A DNA stretch of 64,000 nucleotides from CAWJMD01 sp963845675 (lineage in GTDB: Bacteria; Actinomycetota; Actinomycetes; Actinomycetales; CAWJMD01): NCBI GenBank assembly GCA_963845675.1, contig CAWJSX010000001.1, positions 558,001-622,000 on the forward strand, written 5' to 3'. Under the pieces are notes generated by a model. That model searched no databases, was not told the DNA's origin, and saw only the letters and a program-made list of their open reading frames with translations. Position 1 is the stretch's first letter, and each line of letters starts with the position of its first letter. Of this stretch, positions 1-8,743 are shown piece after piece. Position numbers and translations under genes: made by a program.

Positions 1-80
1 GTCAAGGGAATCGCACGATGCAGGCGGGCCCTGTCAGACGCATGCGGCGATGTGGCGCACGCCCTGGTTAGCGTAGGGAG

Positions 81-875
81 TCAGTTGAGACCCTCGAAGA
101 GGTCGGTCAGCATCAATGGATCGCGTTCGCACTCGGGCCAGGCGATCGCGTACCACTCGCGCCCCACACGCCGCTCCCACTGATCGGTGTTCGTGGGGTC
201 ATCGGACATGACGTGCAGTTGGCTCTTGTGCTCGCGAAGGCCGGCCACGATGCGGCTGGCGGCTTCTTGACAGTCGACGGTGACTCGGATCTGCTCGTCA
301 GGGATGCCACGCATGTGGTACGTCTGCGTCGGGTCGAAGGTGTCGAGCCCGAGCTCGGCCCGCTGGCGGTTCCACCGTTCGAACACTGACTGCGGGACCG
401 CGCCATGCAGGAGCCGCTGGAAGCCGGACCTGTTGCCGGCGCGCAGGCGGGCGAAGGCTTCGTCGGTGGCTGCACCGATCGCGATGTGGTCGGGATGTCC
501 GAAAATGCCGTCTGGGCCGAACGTGACGACCACGATGGGATTCTCCTCGTCGAGAATCCGCGCGATCGCCGAGACAACGTCATCGAAGGCGACCTCCGCG
601 ACGCCGCCGTCCGGCAGACCGAGCCACTCGTGACGGTCAGGAACGCGGCCGAGCGCTCGCCACGCCGCCTCATCTTCGCCCTGGCGGATGGATCCAAGCG
701 TTTCACGCGTGGCCGGGAATCCGTCTCGAATGTCGCCCTGCTCGCCCAGTGTGGCGTGGATCAGGACGAACCTGAAGTCCGGGTCCTCGGCGTGCAGCGC
801 GACGCTGCCCGCAGCCCCGTACGCGTCGTCGTCTGGATGCGCGAAGACGCAAGCAAGGGTCCGGTTGCGGGACAC
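81..875 (-). CDS. PIG-L (LmbE-like) family N-acetyl-sugar deacetylase
   Basis: This 264-residue protein has the PIG-L/LmbE signature AHPDD at residues 12-16 and a later GHPDH motif near residue 127, which together supply the Asp and His zinc ligands. The family hydrolyses N-acetyl groups from sugar substrates; MshB and Mca of mycothiol metabolism belong to it. The length fits MshB/Mca (about 290). No other mycothiol gene is adjacent (mshC is 51 kb away), so I do not assign mshB or mca. The start is GTG at 875, fixed by a -10 box 6 nt upstream, so the mRNA is probably leaderless. Family confidence is high; the substrate is unknown. Confidence 0.85.
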   Translation of the reverse strand: MSRNRTLACVFAHPDDDAYGAAGSVALHAEDPDFRFVLIHATLGEQGDIRDGFPATRETLGSIRQGEDEAAWRALGRVPDRHEWLGLPDGGVAEVAFDDVVSAIARILDEENPIVVVTFGPDGIFGHPDHIAIGAATDEAFARLRAGNRSGFQRLLHGAVPQSVFERWNRQRAELGLDTFDPTQTYHMRGIPDEQIRVTVDCQEAASRIVAGLREHKSQLHVMSDDPTNTDQWERRVGREWYAIAWPECERDPLMLTDLFEGLN

Positions 876-1303
876 GATTCGAATCTATCGGCCTGCCACC
901 GTGCCTCGACAGGCCCATCCTGTTGGGGGAGCTCAGGCGGCGAAGTGCCCCACGATGGTCGCGGACCCGAGTCACCAACGGAGGTCGCCTCAGCAGGCGA
1001 CGCGCTGCTGCGTCCTGGCCTGCCACCGAAACAGGTCCGCGCAAAGCTCGCCGACAACCCGGTACCCGTCGTCGGCGAGGTGGTCGAGTCTCGCGTTCGG
1101 CATCTTTTCGACGCACGCCCAACGTGCACATCCCAAGACAGCGCACCCGACCAGTTCGAGCATGCAGATACCAACATGGTGACTCCGAGCGAGCCCCAGA
1201 GACCGGTTCAATGGATGGGTTGAAGTCGCTCTAGCGCACCGGCGGCGTTGACCCCTATGGTGCGGAACACTCGTAGGTGCACAACGCTCCGAAAGGAGGA
1301 CTC
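876..1303. other. Intergenic region without a convincing gene
   Basis: This is the divergent space between the deacetylase and the secreted protein. It holds the deacetylase -10 box and, next to the downstream start, the strong ribosome binding site AAGGAGGA (1293-1300). A 73-codon minus-strand ORF (990-1211, four Cys) has no ribosome binding site and I recognise no family. I do not call it. Confidence 0.4.
882..887 (-). promoter_or_regulatory. -10 box (TAGATT) of leaderless PIG-L gene
   Basis: TAGATT on the minus strand ends 6 nt before the GTG start at 875. There is no room for a ribosome binding site, which is the leaderless arrangement. Confidence 0.5.
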
Positions 1304-1738
1304 ATGCCGAAGCGCGGGCTGGCGACGACGCTTGTAGCGATGGTGTTGACCGGCCTGCTGGCCATACCGGCTTGGGCGGCCTACAAGCACCAGTTTGGTT
1401 ATCTCTGGATCTACCGGGGTCAGGCGAGCGGGCACGTCACGTTTCACACCGAGGACGAGACGTACGCCTCCATCACGGTTCAAGACAACTGTCCTGGCGA
1501 CGCGCACTACGTCGCCGCCTGGGTGCAGATCATGAAGAACGGCGACGACAGCACGATGGCGTACGTAAGCACCCGAGGACACGAATGCGGGTACGGAACG
1601 TCGAGTACGCAGTACCTCGAATCGCAATGGTTCGATCACCAGGCCGCCCGGTTGGTCATCTGCCGGTACCCGACCGGCTCCTACACTGCGGCCTCGTGCG
1701 TGTACGGAGGCTGGGTCGACAACCCGTACGACAACTAG
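1304..1738 (+). CDS. Small secreted protein of unknown function
   Basis: The start is ATG at 1304, three nt after an unusually complete Shine-Dalgarno sequence (AAGGAGGA, 1293-1300); an in-frame ATG at 1277 lacks one. The 144-residue product begins with a classical Sec signal: K/R near the N-terminus, a hydrophobic stretch (residues 7-21) and a likely cut after AWA. The mature part, about 120 residues, is rich in Tyr, Trp, Gly and Ser. It has four Cys (DNC, HEC, VIC, SCV) that could form two disulfides. I recognise no family. The gene stands alone, and the ribosome binding site suggests strong expression. Its role outside the cell is unknown. Confidence 0.7.
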   Translation: MPKRGLATTLVAMVLTGLLAIPAWAAYKHQFGYLWIYRGQASGHVTFHTEDETYASITVQDNCPGDAHYVAAWVQIMKNGDDSTMAYVSTRGHECGYGTSSTQYLESQWFDHQAARLVICRYPTGSYTAASCVYGGWVDNPYDN

Positions 1739-2141
1739 CCCCGTTCGTCACCGCTGGAAGCGCCTGCGCTCGACACCGCTTGGGGAGCGTGTCTCGAAAT
1801 TGAACCGTGCTTCCTGGACTCTGCCGAAACCCTCGAAGCCGTTGATGCGAAGGTTGCACGACTTCCTTCCATGTTGGAACGCGCTGCATGGACGCTAAGC
1901 GGTGGGCCATGAGTTGGTATGACCGTTCGTACGGTGCGAAGTGGCCCCTCGACCCAGCACACGCGATCTCTGGCCTCCTGACGCGTGCTCGACGAAAAGG
2001 CCGACCACTCGCGGCGCAATGGGCTACTCCGCCGGCAACGCAGGTGTCGCTTGGTGCAGCAGATCTTCCGCGGAAGGCTGGGGGAGCCATCCTCGCGTCC
2101 ATACTGAGCCGGCAGCCGCAGTCACCCCCGGAAAGGCGACC
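1739..2141. other. Intergenic region without a recognised gene
   Basis: These roughly 400 bases hold only overlapping short ORFs with no family resemblance, no clear ribosome binding site until just before 2142, and no strong hairpin. Codon bias here is weaker than in the flanking genes, which fits non-coding or degraded DNA. Confidence 0.35.
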
Positions 2142-2732
2142 ATGGCCCACACCGTTCCTTGGAGCGACGGATCCTGGACGAACGAACCCGCCGACGTCTG
2201 GCCCGATGCCGATGGCCTCCACGTCACCGCCCGCAAAGGCAGTGACGCCTGGCGCCTCACGTCCTACGGCTTCATTCACTCCACGGAACACGCGCTGCTG
2301 ACCAAGCTGGAGCCCGAGTCTGCACTCGAGGTGCAGTTCCGCCTCGACTTCACTGACCAGTTCGACCAGGCCGGCATCTTCGTCAAGGTCGATGCCGAAT
2401 CATGGATCAAGGCCGGCGTCGAGCTGAGCGACGGAGAAGAAAGTCTCGGCGCTGTCGTGACCCGGGGCCAATCGGACTGGTCCCTGTCCCCCGTGCCGAA
2501 CTGGGCGGGACGGCTGGTGACCGTTCGTGGCAGCTGGTCGGGCAACGCGCTCACCGTGCGCGCGCGTGTTGAGGACGAACCCTGGCGGCTCATTCGCGTC
2601 GCGCCCCTGGAAGCGGCCGCACCCGTCACTGCAGGGCCGTTCTGCTGTGCGCCGACCCGGGCCGGGCTGACGGTCCACTTCACGTCATGGCGTAACACCC
2701 CGCCAGACACCCGGTTGCACCCAGACGCCTGA
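2142..2732 (+). CDS. DUF1349 domain-containing protein (YesU-like)
   Basis: This 196-residue protein starts at ATG 2142 behind a purine-rich GGAAAGG. The frame stays open upstream, but the upstream part is not protein-like. The sequence matches the DUF1349 concanavalin-like jelly-roll fold: an N-terminal WTNEP...W segment, a central DQAGIFVKVDAESWIKAGVE strand pair, and a VVTRGQSDWS segment. Family members are cytosolic and are often linked to sugar or regulatory loci, but no reaction is established. It stands between a secreted protein and an IS110 remnant, so the context gives no clear role. Confidence 0.8.
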   Translation: MAHTVPWSDGSWTNEPADVWPDADGLHVTARKGSDAWRLTSYGFIHSTEHALLTKLEPESALEVQFRLDFTDQFDQAGIFVKVDAESWIKAGVELSDGEESLGAVVTRGQSDWSLSPVPNWAGRLVTVRGSWSGNALTVRARVEDEPWRLIRVAPLEAAAPVTAGPFCCAPTRAGLTVHFTSWRNTPPDTRLHPDA

Positions 2733-3067
2733 GCCTCATGCGGGTCAATGCGCCGACCGACACCGTCAAGCACGTGCTGCTCGTCCAAGGACGCCGAGAA
2801 AGGGCTGCTACGCCCGACGCTCCAACACCGCAATCGCGGCTACTAGACGATTCCCGTAGGACCGGCGTCTGGCCAGACTCGGTTCAGGTGATCGGCGGGC
2901 GGCTCTTCATGCGGCTGCCCACCGGCTGTTCTTGTGTGGCTCGCTATCGGTCTGCGGCCCGCCGGTCACCGTGACGAGGCGTGGCTCAAGAAGGGATTGC
3001 CCTGCTCGTAGTAGCACTGCCCAACTCGCCGTCCAGATCGGATCGAGCACAGGCGGGAGCGGCACAC
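2733..3067 (+). mobile_element. Non-coding stretch upstream of IS110 transposase, candidate IS110 left end
   Basis: The 335 bases between the DUF1349 gene and the transposase start have no convincing gene. IS110-group elements are known to carry a non-coding left end that encodes a bridge RNA just upstream of the recombinase gene, so part of this stretch may be that end. I could not place the element boundary or fold the RNA by eye. Only the position supports the call. Confidence 0.35.
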
Positions 3068-3495
3068 ATGGAGCAGACGGAGTACTCACAGCACGTGGTC
3101 GTCGGGGTCGACCCCCACAAGCTGTCGGCCACGATCGAGGTCGTCGATCACCACGAGCGGATGCTCGGGTCAGGGCGGTTCACCACCGACCGGGCCGGGT
3201 ACGCCGCGATGCGGGCCTACGTCCGGGCGTGGCCGGACCGGGTCTGGGCGGTCGAGGGCAGCAACGGCGCCGGCCGACCGCTGGCTCAACGGTTGCTCGA
3301 GGACGGCGAGCGGGTCGTCGACGTGCCGGCGAAGCTGGCCGCCCGGGTCCGGCTCTTCGACACCGGCCACAACCGCAAGACCGACGCCCATGACGCGCAC
3401 GCGGTCGCTGCGGTGGCGGTGCGCACCACGACCCTGCGGGTACTGCACCTCGACGGCGAGCTCGAGGCGTTGCGGATGCTCACCGACAGACGTGA
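3068..3495 (+). pseudogene. IS110-family transposase, 5' fragment (DEDD domain)
   Basis: From ATG 3068 the sequence reads as an IS110 DEDD recombinase: VVVGVDPHK (first catalytic Asp), WAVEGSNGAG (Glu) and KTDAHDAHA (paired Asp), ending at the conserved LRMLTDRRE. That is about 140 of the roughly 400 residues expected. The C-terminal part with the catalytic serine is absent. The reading frame continues without a stop into unrelated DUF4386 sequence, so the element was cut by a deletion or recombination. An in-frame ATG at 2981 extends the ORF but has no IS110 similarity. The protein could not transpose alone. Confidence 0.8.
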
Positions 3496-4000
3496 AGCGC
3501 TCTTTCCCGTGCTCAAAAGGTGGCACGAAGGCCTCGCCCTCGCCTATGCCGGCTTCAGATTGCTCGAGGCAGTGCTCCTGATTGGCATCGAGGCGGAGCG
3601 GCTCTCATTGATCGACGTCAGCCGGAACTACCTAGATTCCACCGAAACCGAAGCCTCCGCGTTCCAAGCCGTTGGAGACGGCCTTCAATCTGGTATCGAT
3701 GGCACCTTCATTCTGTATGTCCTTGTTTTCGATGTTGGCGCACTGGTTCTCTACTCGATGCTGTACAGGTCGAGGCTCGTCCCACGCTTCCTCTCGACGT
3801 GGGGATTCCTGGCCGCGTTGTGGATGATGGCGGGAGTCGTGCTGGTCCTGCTCGACGCCTTCTCCGGGGCCTCAGATGCCTTGGTGGAGGGCATTGTGGT
3901 CATCCCACTGGCCGTGAACGAGATGGCGCTTGCTGGTTGGCTGATTCTGAAGGGGTTCAACTCATCCGCAGAGGTCCACGGGCCGACCAGGGGGGCGTAG
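3496..4000 (+). pseudogene. DUF4386 membrane protein, C-terminal part, fused in frame to IS110 fragment
   Basis: After the IS110 part, the same frame reads as the back half of a DUF4386 integral membrane protein: ALFPVLKRWHEGLALAY, FRLLEAVLLIG, ILYVLVFDVGALVLYSMLYRSRLVP and a final hydrophobic pair ending NEMALAGWLILKGF. About four transmembrane segments remain. The N-terminal segments of the family are missing. Base composition is visibly less G/C-biased than in the neighbours, which suggests foreign origin. The junction lies near 3485-3505. If translated, the product would be a chimera; function is unlikely. Confidence 0.7.
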
Positions 4001-4033
4001 GTTCGGTTGAGGGACGAGGGGACGGTGTCTGCG

Positions 4034-4400
4034 ATGGCGCGGGAATCGAGAGGCCTGCTCGGTGATATTCCCTATCTGGCGGTCGGGAGCGGGCCACCGC
4101 TGATCGCGGCGCAGGGGTTGACGGCCCAGCATGAGAAACCAGTGGTCGCGTGGCGCGTCGGATGGCCGTGTCCAGCGCGTTGCCGTGGAGCGAGGACTTC
4201 CGCGTCTACGTGGTCAACCGGAAGCAGGGTCTCCGGGTCGGTAAGTCGATGTCGGACATCGCTGGCTATCTGGCTGCCGCGATCGAGGACGAGTTCGGTG
4301 AGCCGGTGTTCCCCACCGGTACGAGTACCGGTGGGTCTGTCGCGTTGCATCTGGCCTCGGACCGACCCGAACTGGTGCGAGCGCTGGTCGTCGTGGCCTC
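4034..4400 (+). pseudogene. Alpha/beta hydrolase, N-terminal fragment with frameshift
   Basis: From ATG 4034 the protein begins GLLGDIPYLAVGSGPPL, typical of alpha/beta hydrolase strand 1. It changes frame near 4140-4150 and continues to the nucleophile elbow GTSTGGS (codons around 4320-4340) and LVRALVVVASG. The sequence then stops resembling a hydrolase: the second half, with the catalytic Asp and His, is missing. This is a decayed gene, not a working enzyme. The hydrolase and the following membrane tail are joined near 4400, a second chimera less than 1 kb after the IS110 one. Confidence 0.65.
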
Positions 4401-4636
4401 GGGGCGGGATCCTGACTGCCGCCGCGATCCTGATCTTGTCCGTGATCATGCGCAGGGGCAGCTTCGGCAAGTCGGTCGGAACCCTCGGCGTGGTCACCGG
4501 AGCGCTCGGGATTGTGTCGGAGGCGCTGCAGCCCATGCTCGGGTTCGGCTATCTCCTCTACGGCCTGCTCCTTCCGACATGGTTCGCCCTGGTGGGTTGG
4601 AAGCTCCTGCGGCTCGATCGCCGGGACGTGGCATGA
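4401..4636 (+). pseudogene. Membrane-protein C-terminal fragment (DUF4386-like)
   Basis: The frame ending at 4636 contains GILTAAAILILSVIM, then GTLGVVTGALGIV and YGLLLPTWFALVGWKLLRL: two or three transmembrane helices resembling the end of a DUF4386-type protein. There is no start or N-terminal half; the fragment directly follows the truncated hydrolase. Its stop overlaps the ATG of the next gene (ATGA, 4633-4636), so that gene probably once followed an intact membrane-protein gene in an operon. Confidence 0.55.
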
Positions 4637-5211
4637 GCGCCCAGCGCCGGCACCTGCTTCCGGAGGGGTTCTTCCGGCCGGTCGATTACGCCGCCCGCAC
4701 CCGATACCGTCGACCGCCAGGCTTCTACCGGCGCCTGCAATCTGTCGCCTCAGTGTTCAGCGCCCTGGGTCTGACCCCCGACTATGTGGTCCGGCTTGAG
4801 GTGCCGGGTCGGCGGACGGGCCTCATCCGGAGCAGTTTCATGGTCATGGTCGCCTGCGGTGGGCAGCGGTTCCTGGTCGCGCTGGCGGGTGAGTCTGAGT
4901 GGGTGCGCAACGTGCGCGCGGCCCACGGCCATGTGGTCGTGCGGCACGACGGGCAGCGGTATGCCGCGCACCTGACCGAGGTGCCAGTCACGGAACGCGC
5001 CGAGGTCATCCGCGCCTACATCCACCGGCCGACCCCACGGGGACGGCCCATGGTCCGGACCGGGGAGGCCCGGCACTACTTCGGGATCGAGCCCGATGCG
5101 ACGACCTCTGAGATCGAAGCAGTGGCGCCGAAGTACCCGGTCTTCCGGGTCGACCGGGTCGGATCTTCCGATTCCCTCCACAGTCGTCCTGAGGTTCCTC
5201 CAGGACCGTGA
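4633..5211 (+). CDS. Deazaflavin (F420)-dependent nitroreductase family protein
   Basis: This 192-residue protein starts at ATG 4633, overlapping the upstream stop as ATGA. It has the layout of the F420H2-dependent quinone/nitroreductase family (Ddn-like): VVRLEVPGRRTGLIRSSFMVMV, then FLVALAGESEWVRNVRA and a hydrophilic tail. The family binds cofactor F420 or FMN in a split beta-barrel and reduces quinones or nitro compounds at the membrane. The GRRTG motif followed by a G-SEWV segment is the main evidence. The acceptor is unknown. It is followed by a flavodoxin gene, so a redox link is possible. Confidence 0.8.
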   Translation: MSAQRRHLLPEGFFRPVDYAARTRYRRPPGFYRRLQSVASVFSALGLTPDYVVRLEVPGRRTGLIRSSFMVMVACGGQRFLVALAGESEWVRNVRAAHGHVVVRHDGQRYAAHLTEVPVTERAEVIRAYIHRPTPRGRPMVRTGEARHYFGIEPDATTSEIEAVAPKYPVFRVDRVGSSDSLHSRPEVPPGP

Positions 5212-5258
5212 AGGCATCGTCACGCGGCGCGTGACGATCCCTCGCCACATTGCGGGCA

Positions 5259-5264
5259 TAGAGT
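5259..5264 (+). promoter_or_regulatory. -10 box (TAGAGT) of leaderless flavodoxin gene
   Basis: TAGAGT ends 6 nt before the ATG at 5271. No ribosome binding site fits between them. Confidence 0.45.
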
Positions 5265-5270
5265 TGCCGT

Positions 5271-5789
5271 ATGCGGGCCGTGGTGATCTATGAGTCGATG
5301 TTCGGCGACAACCAGCAGGTGGCGCGGGCCATCGCGGCTGGGCTGGTCGAGGCGGGGGTTGCAGCCGAGGCGATCGAGGTCGGTACCGCCCCGACTGCAA
5401 TCGGCTCGGACGTCGACCTTCTCGTCGTGGGGTCGCCCAACCACGCCTGGAGCATGCCGAGACCCAACACTCGTGAGAGCGCCGAGGCCAAGGCGGACAT
5501 CCCACTGGTCAGCCAGGGGATTGGGGTGCGCGAGTGGCTCGGGAGCGCCTCCCTCATCCCAGGGCTGCGGACGGTCGCTTATGACACCCGCGGCTCGCAT
5601 CCCAAGGCCGTCGTGGCGATAGACCATGCTTCGAAGAGCATCGAGAAGGGCTTGGCGAAACTCGGAGGGACGCGCTTGGTGCAGGCCGAGCACTTCCGCG
5701 TGGCGGGCATGAAGGGCCCGCTGGAGCCCGGCGAACCTGAGCGCGCGCATGCCTGGGGCATGACGCTGGCCGGTCTGCTGGCGGGCTAG
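5271..5789 (+). CDS. Flavodoxin-domain protein
   Basis: This 172-residue protein opens AVVIYESMFGDNQQVARAIA, the flavodoxin phosphate-binding loop (normally T/S-x-T/S-G-N-T, here ESMFGDN). It continues with DLLVVGSPNHAWSMPR, the second FMN loop. The length is normal for a short-chain flavodoxin. It probably carries FMN and transfers electrons in the cytosol. It follows the F420-type reductase by 59 nt but has its own leaderless promoter. No electron partner is visible in the window. Confidence 0.85.
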   Translation: MRAVVIYESMFGDNQQVARAIAAGLVEAGVAAEAIEVGTAPTAIGSDVDLLVVGSPNHAWSMPRPNTRESAEAKADIPLVSQGIGVREWLGSASLIPGLRTVAYDTRGSHPKAVVAIDHASKSIEKGLAKLGGTRLVQAEHFRVAGMKGPLEPGEPERAHAWGMTLAGLLAG

Positions 5790-6477
5790 CGCGGGCGGCT
5801 TCAGGCCGAACCGGGATCCTCGTCGCTGCGCCCCGTGGGCAGCGGGAAGGTCTGCTGACGGTGGCGCGGGCATCGCGTCGCAGTCAGGTCACCCGGCCCT
5901 ACCAAGCGCCTCCGAGCAGCCAGACACGAGAGCTTCTGGGTGCATGCTTGTCCTCGCGGCCGATGGTGAGCCTGGAGAAAGACCGGATAGTTCGACCTAC
6001 GACATCGTCTGGCTCATCGAGAACTGGCCGGATGGTCCCGCGGCGGCCCCCGCGGCCCTCAGCGAGCGTCCGGCATTCTCGAGGCCGGAGGTCGCTGAGA
6101 CATTCGACAGGCTCAGGGCTGCCTTCTCAAGTACGGACTCGTGGCTCGCGCAGTTTCGCGCGGTTCTTGGGCGCCAATGTGGATGAAGAAGCCCTGCTAG
6201 AGCGCCGTGCCGTCGGTGCGTTGCTGAAATTCTTTCGACGGCATCGACTAGCGGTCGAGACGAGCCGACACTCCGGTCCCAATCGACTTACGCGTGTTGC
6301 TCCCCTCGGTTGCCAACTGCCACGAGAGCCGAAGTCGGCTTCAGCACGACATCGCCAGGGTGCGTCCCGGTCCGGGCCGCTGCGTTCTGGGTGAAAGGGG
6401 GCGCTCGAACGACGCGCCCGTGGACCCACGGCGGACCTCCCACGTCCAGTGCAGGAAGTGGGTCGCACCCCTAGCTG
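5790..6477. other. Gene-poor stretch; one weak ORF at 5944-6186
   Basis: Nearly 690 bases lie between two convergent genes. An 80-codon plus-strand ORF (ATG 5944) reads like a plausible soluble peptide with a TYDIVWLIENWP segment, but I recognise no family and see no strong ribosome binding site. The rest consists of overlapping ORFs without protein character. I call no gene. Decayed remnants at the edge of the accessory region are the likeliest content. Confidence 0.3.
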
Positions 6478-7947
6478 TCAGCCCGCGAGTCCTTGCAGCA
6501 GCGGTGCGCAGCGCGCCACGTCGTCGGGCCCGGCCAGGTCGGGCAGCGCCAGGAACACCGTCGACACGCCGTGCTCGGCCAGGCCGCGGTAGCGGGCGAG
6601 GTGGTCGTCGGCGGTGCCAGCGTGGTGGGTGCGCGCGAAGGTCGCGGCCGCAGTCCGTCCGCGCAGCCGCTCGACCCGCGACGCGGTGTCGTCGCGGTCG
6701 GTGCCCAGGACGGGGACGTCGAGCACGGTGACGGCCACGTCCTGCGGATCGCGTCCGACCTCCGCGCAGTGCGACCGCAGCAGGTGCCATGGAACGGTCG
6801 AGGACCTGCGGGGTCGGAGCGGACGTTGCACGCGTCACCGAAGCGCTGCTGCGACCCGCAGGGTCCGTCGTCCTGCTCCGCCGACGATGATCGGGACGTC
6901 GTGGACCGGCCGCGGGTAGCAGGTCGTCTCCGGTAGCCGGACACGTTGTCCCTGCGTACGGTTTCGTACCGGGCCCCCACAGTGCCCGGAGGGTCTCGAC
7001 CGCGTCTTCGAGGTCGTCCAGGCGTTGCCCGGCCGGCGGGAGAACGAGTCCGAACGCCGGCGTGCTCCCGCTCCCACCACCCGGCGCCGATGCCGCAGAA
7101 GGCGCGGCCGCCGCTGAGCACGTCGAGCGTCGCGACCGCCTTCGCCACCAGTCCCGGCGCACGGTACGAGACCGGCGTGACGAGGGTGCCCAGCGTCAGG
7201 TCGTGCGTCCGACCCGCCAGCAGCCCGAGGGTCACGTAGGGCTCCGGCAGGGGGTCCCAGGCGCGCCCGACCTGGGGGATCTGGATCAGGTGGTCCATCA
7301 CGCGAGCCCGGTGAACCCGACCTCCTCGGCGACGTCGGCGACGCCCGTCAGCCAGCCCGCCGGGTCCTCGCCCCACGGGAACTGCGAGACCTGCAGCACG
7401 ACGTCGAGCCCGGTCTCCGGCCGGGTCGGTCCCGAGGCGGTGACAGTTGCTCGTCGGTGGTCGGCGCGGGCCGGACGACACCGCGACGACCAGGTCCCAG
7501 CCCTCGGCTCGCGACGTCGTCCCGGACCGTCCGCATCCGCTTCAGCTGGTCCGTCAGCACCGTCGCCGGGACGGGACGGTCGCGCGCCGCGTTGCGCTCC
7601 CGGCACAGTGCGGCCGGTGCGTCCACCACCACCGCCACGGCCGGCAGACCGGCGCGCGCGGGCCACGTCGACGCAGGCGCGACGGCGGGCCGCGTCCAGC
7701 CCGAGGGTGTCGACGACCGTCGTCAGGCGGCGCCCGGCGCGGGCGGCGACGATGCGGTCGAGGAGGTCGAACGCGTCCGCGGACGCGTCCAGGTCGGCCG
7801 GTCCCGCTGCCGACGACGGCGCGCAGCGCGTCGGACGAGACGACCTCGACCGGCCCGGTACCGCTGCGCGGCCCAGTGGCTCTTGCCGGACCCGGAGGCG
7901 CCGACCAGGACGACGAGGGCAGGATCAGGCAGTCGCTCGTCGTTCAC
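6478..7947 (-). CDS. AAA-family ATPase/LLM-class F420-dependent oxidoreductase fusion, frame broken
   Basis: Reading from GTG 7947, the protein begins LVVLVGASGSGKSHWAA (Walker A). It later gives AVVVDAPAALCRERNAARDRPVP, as in polynucleotide-kinase-like ATPases, and then switches to an LLM oxidoreductase: MDHLIQIPQVGRAWDPLPEP, LTLGTLVTPVSYRAPG, GGRAFCGIGAGWWEREHA, VHDVPIIVGGAG and HCAEVGRDPQDVAVTV. The pieces lie in all three frames in the right order. The total length of 1470 bases equals 490 codons, as expected for this known kinase-LLM fusion. I count at least five frame changes. Either many bases are wrong here or the gene is dead. Confidence 0.65.
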
Positions 7948-8180
7948 GCGCCCGTCCCGCGGCGCCTGCGAGTCGTCATCGGCACTTCGTCCCCTCGCCG
8001 CACGTCACCCGAACACGTAGGTCGATCAGTGTGTCCCACGCCTCCCCGCGCGGTTCGACCGAGACCGGCCGGGTCGCGGACCTGCGCTCGGGTCCAGGCG
8101 GGACCGACACGTATTCTCGGCCGGGTCGATCCTGAGGCACTCACCGTCCTCGGAGCCGAGGAGATGTCGAGGGGGACGCC

Positions 8181-8631
8181 ATGACTGTCACTTTCCAGAC
8201 CACGATCAGGCAGGTCGGCAACAACACCGGGATTCCGTCCCGGACTCGGCACTCGACGAGCTCGGAGCGGGACGGCGGCCTGCGGTCTTGCAGACATCGA
8301 CGGCTACACGGTCCGTTCATCGCTGGGGTCGATGGGCAGTCAGGTCATGCTGTCGTTCAGCGCCGCCCACCGGAAAGCGTCCGGCTTCGCGGGAGGACGC
8401 GACGTCACGGTGTCTCTCACGCTCGACGACGCCCCCCGGGAGGTCGACATCCCCGGCGACCTGGACACGGCATTCGCCTCGGCACCGGACGCGAGGTCGT
8501 TCTTCGACGGTCTGGCGTCGAGCTACCAGCGCAACTTCGTGGCCCAGATCGAGGCGGCCAAGACCGCCGAGACCCGCGACCGACGCATCGCCACGACGAT
8601 CGAGAAGCTGGCGGCTGGCCAGAAGCGCTGA
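8181..8631 (+). CDS. DUF1905/YdeI-OmpD-associated family protein, frame broken
   Basis: From ATG 8181 (GAGGGGGAC upstream) the order is MTVTFQTTIRQVGNNTGIP, then in a second frame VPDSALDELGAGRRPAV, then in a third frame DIDGYTVRSSLGSMGSQ through to 8631. This is a DUF1905 beta-barrel followed by the YdeI/OmpD-associated tail (ARSFFDGLASSYQRNFVAQIEAAKTAETRDRRI). The family is about 150 residues long and so is this one. The frame changes lie near 8240 and 8290. The role is unknown; relatives have been linked to bacteriocin protection, a weak association. Confidence 0.7.
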
Positions 8632-8743
8632 CCCCGTGACTCGTCGGGCGGCCGTCGTCCAGCAGCGGATATCCGCCGCCGCGCGTCGGCAACCCGACGG
8701 CTATCGTCCGACGACCCGGCGAGCGACGCGAGGAGTCCGACCA

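Noticed and set aside
990..1211. 73-codon minus-strand ORF with four Cys
   Set aside because: No ribosome binding site or family; it sits in the gap between divergent genes and its codon bias is weak.
4312..4335. Perfect palindrome CCCACCGGTAC-GA-GTACCGGTGGG
   Set aside because: It coincides with the codons of the nucleophile elbow GTSTGGS of the hydrolase fragment, so the symmetry is explained by coding. It does not resemble the other palindromes.
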